A stretch of DNA of 11,296 nucleotides from Lachnospiraceae bacterium (GTDB lineage Bacteria > Bacillota > Clostridia > Lachnospirales > Lachnospiraceae). Below the pieces are notes generated by a model. The model had not been told where the DNA came from. It saw only the letters and a program-made list of their open reading frames with translations, and did no database searches. The translations under genes were made by a program, and so were the position numbers. Positions 1-8,195 of the stretch are shown here, one piece after another. The stretch's first letter is position 1; every line of letters starts with the position of its first letter. The stretch lies in the NCBI GenBank assembly GCA_900766925.1, contig CAAFXG010000090.1, positions 1-11,296 on the forward strand, given 5' to 3'.

Positions 1-1048
1 AAGCAAAGTAGTCACCATAATCTTCTGGCTTATCTGCACCAATATTGCATGTAGCCCATTTGACGCTCAGTCCGAGGTCAACCCATTCGTGACCATTATG
101 CATATTCCTTGCAGAATTCTCTACACCCACTATCTCTACTTCAACCTTATTGAATATCTCCGAGACTTCTGGCAGAATATTCACCCATGCCCCTACCGTC
201 TGCGGACGATTCTTGCGCATAGGTTCCATTGCTGCCTCAACGGCATCCCACACTGCTGAAGAAACATAAGCAGGCTTGTCGGGGAGACCATCATTGAGCA
301 CATCGCTCGCATCAGGTGGTCTTTCCCCTGTCAACATCTTATACATGGTTGCACCGAGAGCGTAAATGTCCATCGTGACGGGGAAGCCCTTGCCGTCACG
401 ATAGCTGGACTGTTCAATGGGTGCATATCCTGGTGTCCCTGCACCCACAGTAGTGCTTGACTCTGGATTGCCGCTCGCATCGTATTGCTTGCTGAGACCG
501 AAGTCAATAAGCACGGCATTGCCGTTGTTGAGCATAATGTTGCCAGGCTTTAAGTCCAGATGCAGCACCTTATGCTCATGCATGTATGACAGCGCATTGG
601 CTATCTGGCAAGCAAGCTTGACAGCCTCCGCCTCTGACAATCCATGTTTCTTACTTATGAGTTCGTCAAGACTACCATCTTCAAGATACTCCATGGTGTA
701 ATAGATGGTGTTGTTTGCCTCGAAGCATTCCAACACCTTAATAATACTGGGATGTTGGAGCTTGGAGAGGTTGGTTGCTTCTCTTATGAATTTCTTGCGG
801 TAGTCAGCAAACAAACCTCCCTTGCTGCCGCTTGTCACCGTCGTGCCTTCGCGCCCGTTTATCTCCTTCATGAAGAACTCCTTGACAGCAACCTTCACTT
901 TCGCGTCGATGCTACCGAGTGCCCCCTGCATCTTAACTGATGAAAGATAGGTAATGCCGAAACTACCCTGTCCGAGCACCTTCTCTATTATGTAGTTATA
1001 TTGGTTTCCATGAAGAACAGAACCATATGAAAGAGTATTGCTTTGCAT
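1..1048 (-). CDS. Hanks-type Ser/Thr kinase with C-terminal FISUMP domain (partial, runs off window)
   Basis: Reading back from an ATG at 1048, the frame is open for 349 codons to the window edge, so the C-terminus is missing. Residues about 18-292 form a protein kinase: glycine loop GQGSFG (27-32), beta-3 lysine K56 in VAVK, alphaC Glu in KFIREA (E90), catalytic loop HLDLKPGN with D165 and N170, DFG at 182-184, and GYAPIEQ in place of the APE motif. The arginine of the usual HRD is Leu. After a linker of only about 25 residues, EWVDLGL...KWATCNIGADKP...GDYFA (321-349) begins a FISUMP (Fibrobacter succinogenes major paralogous)-type domain. No membrane span lies between the two domains, unlike the next gene upstream. 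Its ATG lies 38 bp after that gene's stop, in an A-rich leader typical of Bacteroidota. GC in sampled lines is about 50%, well above the neighbouring kinases. The kinase assignment is secure; the substrate is unknown. Confidence 0.93.
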   Translation of the reverse strand, partial: MQSNTLSYGSVLHGNQYNYIIEKVLGQGSFGITYLSSVKMQGALGSIDAKVKVAVKEFFMKEINGREGTTVTSGSKGGLFADYRKKFIREATNLSKLQHPSIIKVLECFEANNTIYYTMEYLEDGSLDELISKKHGLSEAEAVKLACQIANALSYMHEHKVLHLDLKPGNIMLNNGNAVLIDFGLSKQYDASGNPESSTTVGAGTPGYAPIEQSSYRDGKGFPVTMDIYALGATMYKMLTGERPPDASDVLNDGLPDKPAYVSSAVWDAVEAAMEPMRKNRPQTVGAWVNILPEVSEIFNKVEVEIVGVENSARNMHNGHEWVDLGLSVKWATCNIGADKPEDYGDYFA

Positions 1049-1086
1049 TATTTGTTTTGTTTTATGTAGATTAAATAGAATAGTAA

Positions 1087-3519
1087 TTATTTTATTACAG
1101 CTCGAATATTCAATCCATGAAAAGTAGCTAACTGGTTTATTTCTGCACGATTATTCCAAAGTGAAAATGTTTTTGCACAACTATTGCTGAAAAGCTCATC
1201 GTCTGTTATCCATGGAGTAGATGTCCAGTAATCAGTATTCGACATATTTGAACCATTTCCGTGATTAACTTTTTTGTCGTATTTAGTGCCGCTGAAAGGG
1301 AAATATAATTTATGACCATTCTTGCCAATAAAAACTGCGCCATCTGCATCTAATTTGTAGTCACAGTTTTGAATAAGTTCTTCATAATTCTCCTCACTTG
1401 GTATTCTCCACGCTTTTCCCATTTTCTTTGAAGCTACATCATGCGAAGGAGAAAGAACTTTAGAATTAAAGTAGTAATCATTATTTTCTGTATAACTATT
1501 CCTGATGGAAGTTTCGCCCCATGCGTAATAGTCACCAATCATTTGGGGTTTATCAGCACCGATATTCGAAACTGCCCATTTCGTTCCACTAGGAAGTCCT
1601 AAATCTACCCACTTATACCCATTCGTCTTACCATCATAAGCAAGTGCGTCTTCTTCACTGTAGAAACTTTCTTGAGGTTTTGCAAACGATTCAAGTGCAT
1701 CTGAAGAATCTACAGAATCTGTAGCAACTTCACAATTTTCATCGTTAATATGTCCCTGCAATATGTTATATGAGTACCAGATATAAAAATTAAATAATGA
1801 ACCCAACAAAACTAGGGTAGAGACTATCCATCTGTTTCGTTTGCTGTATAAAGCAACGGTTGTTAGTGTAATGAGAATACCGGCACCAACGATACCATAC
1901 AAAACGAAACTCATGTTCATCAAATATCCTACTAACAACCCAAATAGTACTCCTACACTTATAAATGCACCTGCATATTTTTTGAAAGCAAATGAGATAA
2001 GTGTTAACAATCCTACAAACAGAACACCACCAAGTGCATAAAATGGTAAAAACCATTCTATGCTGTATGATGCACCCATGAACAGCAATACGCTAAATAC
2101 AAATGCCCATAGAGACTTTTCTTTTAATAGATTAGTCTTATCTTTATCTTTTGAGGGTTGTTCTTTTTGATTACGTATATTTTCTATAAGAAAGTTGACC
2201 TCAGGGATAGAACATATATATTTGTGGAGTGGATATACATTTCCTACAAGATTACCAGCATTAGAAATACCGCCGGTCTGCTGCTCTGCTCTTACTGCAA
2301 CCGACTTGCCATTATATAGTTCTATTGTTGTAAAACTCCCTCCTTCAAATGACTTTTCTGTATTTTGCTCATATTTTAATTTTTGAAGATTGAACATCTT
2401 TTCAAATTGCTGCCAATTGAAGTTACCAATTTGAATACTTGAGATCTTTCCATTCCAATCTTTTATAGTAAAGTCACACTTACCATTTCTGTTTGCTATA
2501 AAATCGTAACCTATAGCTTCAGGAATCGGACCATCATGGTAACTAATTCTTACTGAAGTCGTATGTAAGTCTATCCGAATAGGAATATCTATTTCTGTCT
2601 GCTCATGCTCTTTTTTCTTTAGTCCGTTAATAAGGTCTGCTACTTGCTGATACCTGTCCTTTTTTAGTGGACTCATCGCTTTCTTTACAAGAGCTACTAT
2701 CTGTTCTGATACTCCGTGTGATTGCAGAACCTCTTCAGGGAAACCATCATTTAAGATGACCGATGCTTCTGGTGCACGGACACCAACGAGCATTTTGTAC
2801 ATTGTGGCTCCTAATGCATACACATCCATTGTTACTGGAAAACCGTGACCATCTTGATAATTAGCTTGCTCTAATGGAGCATATCCAGGTGTACCTCTAC
2901 CGACAGTGGTACTTGACTCAGGTTCTCCAGAACTATCATATTGCTTACTCAGTCCAAAGTCAATGAGTATTGCATTACCTGATGCGTTAAGCATAACATT
3001 TTTTGGTTTTAAGTCAAGATGGAGCATCTTGTTTTTATGCATGAAAGAAAGTGCAGAGCCGATCTCCTTTGTAAAACGGATTGTCTCTTCTTCACCTAAA
3101 CCTCTTCTTGTTTCAATCATCGTGTCAAGATCGCCACCACTGAGGTATTCCATTACATAATAACATGTATTGTTAGCCTCGAAGTAGTCCATCACATTGA
3201 CAATATTAGGATGCTTCAGTTTGCTAAGATTCTTGGCTTCTCGAGAAAATTTTTGCTTGTAGTCATAGAAAAGCCCACCTTTTCCTGTAGAAGAAGCTGT
3301 CACGCTTGTACCTTCTCGACCATTTATCTCTTTCATAAAGAATTCCTTGATGGTAACATATACATTACTATCAAGTTGTCCTAATTGCCCTTGTAAACTT
3401 ACCTTTGCAAGATAAGTAATACCAAAGGCTCCTTGACCAAGCACCTTTTCAATCTTGTAGTTATACTGGCTACTATGTAGTATAGCCCCTTGTGTAAGGG
3501 TGTTGTAATTAGTATTCAT
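1087..3519 (-). CDS. Membrane Ser/Thr kinase with five TM segments and C-terminal FISUMP domain
   Basis: 810 residues. Kinase at about 20-300: GQGAFG (28-33), K58 in VTIK, HLDLKPKN (D169, N174), DFG (187-189), GYAPLEQ. A middle region (about 311-450, starting DIPIRIDLHTTSVRISYHDG) is not recognised. Five hydrophobic segments follow, at about 469-483, 488-511, 516-534, 537-557 and 564-583. Basic patches KK (513-514) and SKRNR (559-563) fall in the loops predicted to be cytoplasmic, and the stretch after the last span is acidic. This puts the kinase inside and the C-terminus outside the inner membrane. Residues 634-810 are a FISUMP-like domain: YKWVDLGLPSGTKWAVSNIGADKP, GDYYAWGET, WRIPSEENYEELI, DYWTSTPW and a terminal IRAVIK. 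The layout is that of a receptor-like kinase. The ATG at 3519 follows the dual-kinase stop by 27 bp. Ligand and target are unknown. Confidence 0.95.
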   Translation of the reverse strand: MNTNYNTLTQGAILHSSQYNYKIEKVLGQGAFGITYLAKVSLQGQLGQLDSNVYVTIKEFFMKEINGREGTSVTASSTGKGGLFYDYKQKFSREAKNLSKLKHPNIVNVMDYFEANNTCYYVMEYLSGGDLDTMIETRRGLGEEETIRFTKEIGSALSFMHKNKMLHLDLKPKNVMLNASGNAILIDFGLSKQYDSSGEPESSTTVGRGTPGYAPLEQANYQDGHGFPVTMDVYALGATMYKMLVGVRAPEASVILNDGFPEEVLQSHGVSEQIVALVKKAMSPLKKDRYQQVADLINGLKKKEHEQTEIDIPIRIDLHTTSVRISYHDGPIPEAIGYDFIANRNGKCDFTIKDWNGKISSIQIGNFNWQQFEKMFNLQKLKYEQNTEKSFEGGSFTTIELYNGKSVAVRAEQQTGGISNAGNLVGNVYPLHKYICSIPEVNFLIENIRNQKEQPSKDKDKTNLLKEKSLWAFVFSVLLFMGASYSIEWFLPFYALGGVLFVGLLTLISFAFKKYAGAFISVGVLFGLLVGYLMNMSFVLYGIVGAGILITLTTVALYSKRNRWIVSTLVLLGSLFNFYIWYSYNILQGHINDENCEVATDSVDSSDALESFAKPQESFYSEEDALAYDGKTNGYKWVDLGLPSGTKWAVSNIGADKPQMIGDYYAWGETSIRNSYTENNDYYFNSKVLSPSHDVASKKMGKAWRIPSEENYEELIQNCDYKLDADGAVFIGKNGHKLYFPFSGTKYDKKVNHGNGSNMSNTDYWTSTPWITDDELFSNSCAKTFSLWNNRAEINQLATFHGLNIRAVIK

Positions 3520-3546
3520 AATTATACAAACCGACAGTTTGAAACA

Positions 3547-6021
3547 TTATGTTTCTTCTGGTCTTTTATACATAAAATAGAACAAATTACTATCAATCAT
3601 AATCTTGAAACGGAATGTGTTAAAACGATATTCAAACCAACTAAGTGGAGAATAACTTCGCTTATAGCCACAAACTTTTTGAAATCCATCAGGATCGTTT
3701 TCAGTTTCGATCAATTCTGCTATTGACATTTCCTTTTTAGTCATGAGAATGTCTTCTTTCTCATCTGCAAAAGTGTAGTCATCATTATAAAAATGGTTCA
3801 CATCCATTAACGTGATACCACCTATAACCTGAATAAGCGAATTCAACTGTGTGAGAAAACGTAATATATTCTTAGTCTTATCGAATGCTGTCTTTTGAGA
3901 CGGAGGGTTATTAGGAGTTGTTACTTGTGAAATAATAGCATTGAACTCTTCTATACTGACAAAATCATTGATTAGAACATATTTGCCATCGCGAAGTTTT
4001 TTCATTCTACCAAGCAATTGTCGTATTATCTTCTTTTGATAATCTGAGGCTTTATGACTCCATCTTACAGGAATACCATTTATCTCCTCCAATCCGTATC
4101 GTCTCGCATTATTATTCTTTTCCAAAATTTCAGTTTCCTCGGATGATACCCTTCGTTTGCTATCGCCACTTTGTTTTATATTCTCCTCATTTGGTAGCAA
4201 TGTCAGAAACTCATCTATCGACTGAATACGTTTCTTCTTCATTGGCTCCATTGCCATAGTGATTATATCGATGGTGTCACTTGATACATTAATGGTTTCA
4301 AGCTCAGAGCGGTCAAAACCATCATTAAGGATTACAGATGCAGGAGGTGGAGTCTTTGATGTTAACATTTTATATAATGTGGCACCTAAAGCATACACAT
4401 CAATAGTTGGTGAAAATTCTTTATCACCACTATAGTTCATCTGTTCTAATGGTGCATACCCTGCCGTTCCAGCTCCAAGTCCAGTAGAGGATTCTGGTTG
4501 TCCTTGCTCGTCATACTGTTTGGCAAGTCCAAAATCAATTAGTACACAACGTCCATCTTTTAGCATAACGTTCTTGGGCTTGACATCCATGTGGAGCATT
4601 TCTTGTGAATGCATGTAGGACAAAGCTGTTCCTATCTGGCGTATGAACTTTATAGACTCATATTCAGAAAGTCCAATATTCTCTGCAACGTAATCATCCA
4701 AACATTTACCATCCAGATACTCCATCACATAATACGAAGTGTTGTTGTATTCAAAACTTTCTGCAACCTTAACGATGTTCTGATGGTCGAGCTTTGATAG
4801 ATGCAACGCCTCCTTCACAAACTTCTTCGCATATTTCCGAGACATACTGCCCTTGGAGGAATCTGAGAAGGAAACGCTACCGCTATTGTCACGCATACAG
4901 TAGTCACGCATATAAAACTCTTTAACTGCAACTTTCATATCGCTGTTAAGTGTACCTAACAGTCCTTTCAGCTTGACAGATGCAAGGTAGGTAATGCCAA
5001 AGCCTCCTTGTCCCAAAACTTTTTGGATGATGTATGTATATGAGGGACCAATGAGTTCGGTTCCGATAGCTAATGCTTGTTGTGGCTCATTAACACTTTC
5101 TGCTTCAACCTCAAAATCTGGCATTGAAGTTTCCTCAGATGGTTCATCGAGTTTCTCTCCAAAAATTGCGAGAAATTCAGTTATGCTTTTAGGACGATCT
5201 TCAATTCGTGGTTGCATGGCAGAGCGAATCGCATTGTTTACTTTAGACGATACGTTTGGTATTTTATCTATGCCACCATTGTAAAGAATATCAATAGCCT
5301 CAGGTGGACCCTGACCTGTTAGCAAAAAGTACCAAGTTGCACCAAGCGCGTAAATATCTGTAGCTGGTGATATTTTCCCGCTGTTAGAAATTTGTTCCAA
5401 GGGAGCGTATCCTTTTGTAAAACCTTTAGGGCTAGTTGAGTATTCTAGATAACTTTCGCTGATTGCCTCGTTGAAAGACGCTGCACATGCAAAATCTAAT
5501 AATGTTATACTATCAGCAGCTTTAATCGCATCGTACCCCTCGTTGTGAACATGATTGTATATAATGTTCGTAGGCTTTACATCAAGATGACAAATACCAC
5601 GTTTGTGAAGATGGTCAAGAGCCTCTGCAATAAGTTTTATTATTTGAATGCTTCGATATTCACTAATGCGTAGTGTTAGATCAAATCTGGTAGATTGTTC
5701 CAAATAGTCGCGTAAACAAACGCCATTAGCAAACTCCGTAACATAGTATGAGGTGTTATTCTCATCAAACACATCGATACATTTTACAATATGTTTGTGA
5801 TTCAACTTTTGTAATAGAGCACCTTCTCTTATGAACTTCTTCTTGTATAAATCTATTAGAGATTTATCATTAATATCCTTCAAGAAAAATTCCTTGATAA
5901 CAAGCTTATCATTTCGACTTTGAACTATAGCCAAATAGATGATGCTAAATGTCCCCTGTCCAATGACTTTCTCTATTCTATATTTACCTTCTTGAAGGAG
6001 GGCACCTGTTTTTAACTGCAT
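3547..6021 (-). CDS. Tandem dual-kinase protein: degenerate kinase + canonical kinase + unknown C-terminal domain
   Basis: 824 residues from the ATG at 6021; a TTG two codons earlier (6027) would add only Leu/Met-Asp, and the ATG is preferred. Kinase 1 (about 12-288) has GQGTFS instead of GxGxxG, K43 in VIKEFF, HLDVKPTN (D147, N152), but DFA (176-178) in place of DFG; it keeps GYAPLEQ. Kinase 2 (about 327-610) has GQGGFG (337-342), K367 in VAVK, HMDVKPKN (D479, N484), an intact DFG (496-498) and GYAPLEQ. An acidic linker (290-312) joins them. Residues about 640-824 form a C-terminal region I do not recognise (GIPVRWSHKASDYQKKIIRQ to the end). No signal peptide or convincing membrane span is visible, so it is probably cytoplasmic. 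It starts 10 bp after the stop of the kinase-Sel1 gene. The dual architecture suggests kinase 1 regulates kinase 2, which is inference. Confidence 0.94.
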   Translation of the reverse strand: MQLKTGALLQEGKYRIEKVIGQGTFSIIYLAIVQSRNDKLVIKEFFLKDINDKSLIDLYKKKFIREGALLQKLNHKHIVKCIDVFDENNTSYYVTEFANGVCLRDYLEQSTRFDLTLRISEYRSIQIIKLIAEALDHLHKRGICHLDVKPTNIIYNHVHNEGYDAIKAADSITLLDFACAASFNEAISESYLEYSTSPKGFTKGYAPLEQISNSGKISPATDIYALGATWYFLLTGQGPPEAIDILYNGGIDKIPNVSSKVNNAIRSAMQPRIEDRPKSITEFLAIFGEKLDEPSEETSMPDFEVEAESVNEPQQALAIGTELIGPSYTYIIQKVLGQGGFGITYLASVKLKGLLGTLNSDMKVAVKEFYMRDYCMRDNSGSVSFSDSSKGSMSRKYAKKFVKEALHLSKLDHQNIVKVAESFEYNNTSYYVMEYLDGKCLDDYVAENIGLSEYESIKFIRQIGTALSYMHSQEMLHMDVKPKNVMLKDGRCVLIDFGLAKQYDEQGQPESSTGLGAGTAGYAPLEQMNYSGDKEFSPTIDVYALGATLYKMLTSKTPPPASVILNDGFDRSELETINVSSDTIDIITMAMEPMKKKRIQSIDEFLTLLPNEENIKQSGDSKRRVSSEETEILEKNNNARRYGLEEINGIPVRWSHKASDYQKKIIRQLLGRMKKLRDGKYVLINDFVSIEEFNAIISQVTTPNNPPSQKTAFDKTKNILRFLTQLNSLIQVIGGITLMDVNHFYNDDYTFADEKEDILMTKKEMSIAELIETENDPDGFQKVCGYKRSYSPLSWFEYRFNTFRFKIMIDSNLFYFMYKRPEET

Positions 6022-6031
6022 ATCCAAATGT

Positions 6032-8176
6032 TTATTTCCTATTGTTTCTTGTATAATATGCCCACCACGAAGAAAGGCTATCTTCTGGTACTCCTAAATT
6101 TGTAAGGTGTTCATGAATTTCCTTACCACAACTGCCATGTTGATAAGCTTTCTTGTACCATTCAATGGCTTTCTGTTGAGAGAGTTCTACCCCTTCTCCG
6201 TTTTCATACATATTGCCAATATGTTCCATTGCATAACAATGTCCATTTTGGGCTGCTTTTAGAAACCAATCAAGAGCTTTCGAAAAATCTTTCTCCTTAC
6301 CTTCTTCCCCCGTATAATACATATATGCAATACGAAACATAGCTATATCATTGCCGTTATTGGCAGCTTTCTCATACCATTCATAAGTTTTTTGTTGGTT
6401 TCCATGTATTGAATATCTTTCACCTATATTTAATTGGTGTTTACTGCTTCCACAATAAGCACAAACAAAATTCCATGGCGTTTCTATCCATTCTTGAGGA
6501 ATATTAACCCATACTATAAAACATATAACTATGCTCCAAAAAGCACAACCCAGTTTATCTTTAAGCGAAATTACGCTCTTCTCTTTTGGAGTTATAGTCG
6601 CCGTCTCTTTTATCACATTTTCTTGTTTCTGATTTTGTTCTAAAGAAACGTTGCATTGATCAACAAATTCTGGGACTTTAGACAATTGTCTTTTTCTAAT
6701 GTAATTTGCTTCTACTGTATCCGCTTTACATCCTATGCCTTTTTCATATGATTCGATCAAAAGATTTATAGCCTTTTCGCACTTATAGTTTTTATCAACA
6801 CATTCATGTAAGGCTTTATGGTAATGTTTATAGTCTTTTACATCATAAAATTCTTGAGCTTTCTGTAATAACTCATTGCTTGTATCAATCCCAAGATCAT
6901 ATGCTTTCTGGAACCAAGGGCTTGCTTTTTGACATCTATGGTAATAATCATTCATTGAAGCATATCTGCCGCCACCTTTCTGCTTTTTTTCCTGAATGTC
7001 ATGACCTCTATAGTATATTTCGCCAATGGTGTATGCAATTTCTCCTATAGAATCATCACGTCTGAAAGCCTCAATATAATATTTAAGAGCTGTTGGATAA
7101 TCATTTCTTCCAAAGGCATTATCTGCAGCATTTATTACCTCTGCAAGTGACAGAATCTGTTTTTCCTTATTAGCCCTTTTCTTGCTTTTAACTACATTGT
7201 TTTCAATTGTTGTCGATTCTGATTCAACATCTATATCGACAACATCTATATTTGATTTTATTTTAGGTAAATGATTAATAAATTCTGATATGCTTTGAAA
7301 TCTGTCTTTCTTCATGGGAGCCATTGATTTCTCTATGGCTTTTGTGGTTTCCAATGACACGTTCCGTTGGTGTAGGTTTTGCGTTGGGAATCCGTCGTTG
7401 AGAATAGAGGAAGCTTCTGGTGCACGAACACCAACTAACATTTTATACAACGTAGCTCCAAGGGCATAGACATCCATCGTTACAGGAAAACCATGACCAT
7501 CATGATGAGTGGATTGTTCGAGAGGGGCATAACCAACTGTACCACCACCAACAGTAGTGCTTGATTCCGGTTCACCATTCTCGTCATATTGCTTGCTCAA
7601 TCCAAAGTCAATAACTATGGCTTCACCATCAGCATTCAACATTACATTGTTTGGTTTCATGTCCAAATGAAGAATTTTATTCTCATGCATATAGCCAAGT
7701 GCTTCACCAATCTGCTTTGCATAAGAGATCGCTGTATCTTCAGCAAGAAATGACTCTCTAGCTATCAAATCTTCTATACTGCCGCCACAAAGATAATCCA
7801 TCACATAATAATAAGTGTTATTGGCTTCAAAGAAATCCATTACCTTTACTATATGAGGATGATTTAATGATTTGAGACTACGAGCTTCCTGGGCAAACTT
7901 ACGCTTATACTTGTCGAACATACCTCCTTGTGAGTCCGATGTGACTGTAGATTCCTCACGACCGTTTATTTCCTTCATGAAGAACTCTTTGATAGTTACA
8001 TGGAATTTTAGAGGGAGTCGGCCCAGATTTCCCTGCAAATATACTGTTGCAAGGTATGTAATACCGAATGTTCCTTGTCCAAGTACCTCTTCAATCAAAT
8101 ACTCACAATTATGTCCCCTTAAGGTTGTGTTTATTGGAAGTGTGTTATGGAATTTTATTTCTTTTGTATTATTCAT
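6032..8176 (-). CDS. Membrane Ser/Thr kinase with one TM segment and Sel1-like repeats
   Basis: 714 residues. Kinase at about 24-305: GQGTFG (33-38), K63 in VTIK, HLDMKPNN (D172, N177), DFG (190-192), GYAPLEQ. Residues about 345-490 contain TPR/Sel1-like helical pairs (NDYPTALKYYIEAFRRD; YYHRCQKASPWFQKAYDLG; AINLLIESYEKGIGCKAD). One hydrophobic segment lies at about 543-559 (GCAFWSIVICFIVWVNI), preceded by a basic stretch and followed by acidic residues. This predicts kinase inside, C-terminus outside. Beyond it, about 583-690 hold three clear Sel1-like repeats (YEWYEKAANNGN, ALDWFLKAAQNGH, AIEWYKKAYQHGS). Sel1 repeats are alpha-solenoid protein-binding modules, so the outer part is likely a protein-protein sensor or docking surface. 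The ATG at 8176 follows the upstream Sel1-protein stop by 19 bp. The kinase call is secure; the topology is a prediction. Confidence 0.95.
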   Translation of the reverse strand: MNNTKEIKFHNTLPINTTLRGHNCEYLIEEVLGQGTFGITYLATVYLQGNLGRLPLKFHVTIKEFFMKEINGREESTVTSDSQGGMFDKYKRKFAQEARSLKSLNHPHIVKVMDFFEANNTYYYVMDYLCGGSIEDLIARESFLAEDTAISYAKQIGEALGYMHENKILHLDMKPNNVMLNADGEAIVIDFGLSKQYDENGEPESSTTVGGGTVGYAPLEQSTHHDGHGFPVTMDVYALGATLYKMLVGVRAPEASSILNDGFPTQNLHQRNVSLETTKAIEKSMAPMKKDRFQSISEFINHLPKIKSNIDVVDIDVESESTTIENNVVKSKKRANKEKQILSLAEVINAADNAFGRNDYPTALKYYIEAFRRDDSIGEIAYTIGEIYYRGHDIQEKKQKGGGRYASMNDYYHRCQKASPWFQKAYDLGIDTSNELLQKAQEFYDVKDYKHYHKALHECVDKNYKCEKAINLLIESYEKGIGCKADTVEANYIRKRQLSKVPEFVDQCNVSLEQNQKQENVIKETATITPKEKSVISLKDKLGCAFWSIVICFIVWVNIPQEWIETPWNFVCAYCGSSKHQLNIGERYSIHGNQQKTYEWYEKAANNGNDIAMFRIAYMYYTGEEGKEKDFSKALDWFLKAAQNGHCYAMEHIGNMYENGEGVELSQQKAIEWYKKAYQHGSCGKEIHEHLTNLGVPEDSLSSWWAYYTRNNRK

Positions 8177-8195
8177 ACCAATTATAAACGGTAGA

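Noticed and set aside
417..701. Plus-strand open frames over the kinase genes, here and at 644-940, 2906-3160, 4994-5284 and 7872-8210
   Set aside because: They lie antisense to conserved kinase domains, have no recognisable protein features and reflect codon bias of the real genes.
1049..1086. Promoter or terminator between the two FISUMP kinase genes
   Set aside because: The 38-bp gap is only AT-rich leader; no hairpin or TAnnTTTG motif was found.
1790..2056. Alternative minus-strand frame inside the five-TM kinase gene
   Set aside because: It overlaps the membrane-span region of an intact longer gene in another frame and resembles no known protein.
6022..6027. TTG start two codons upstream for the dual-kinase gene
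   Set aside because: An ATG follows at 6021 with suitable distance from the preceding stop; the TTG adds nothing recognisable.
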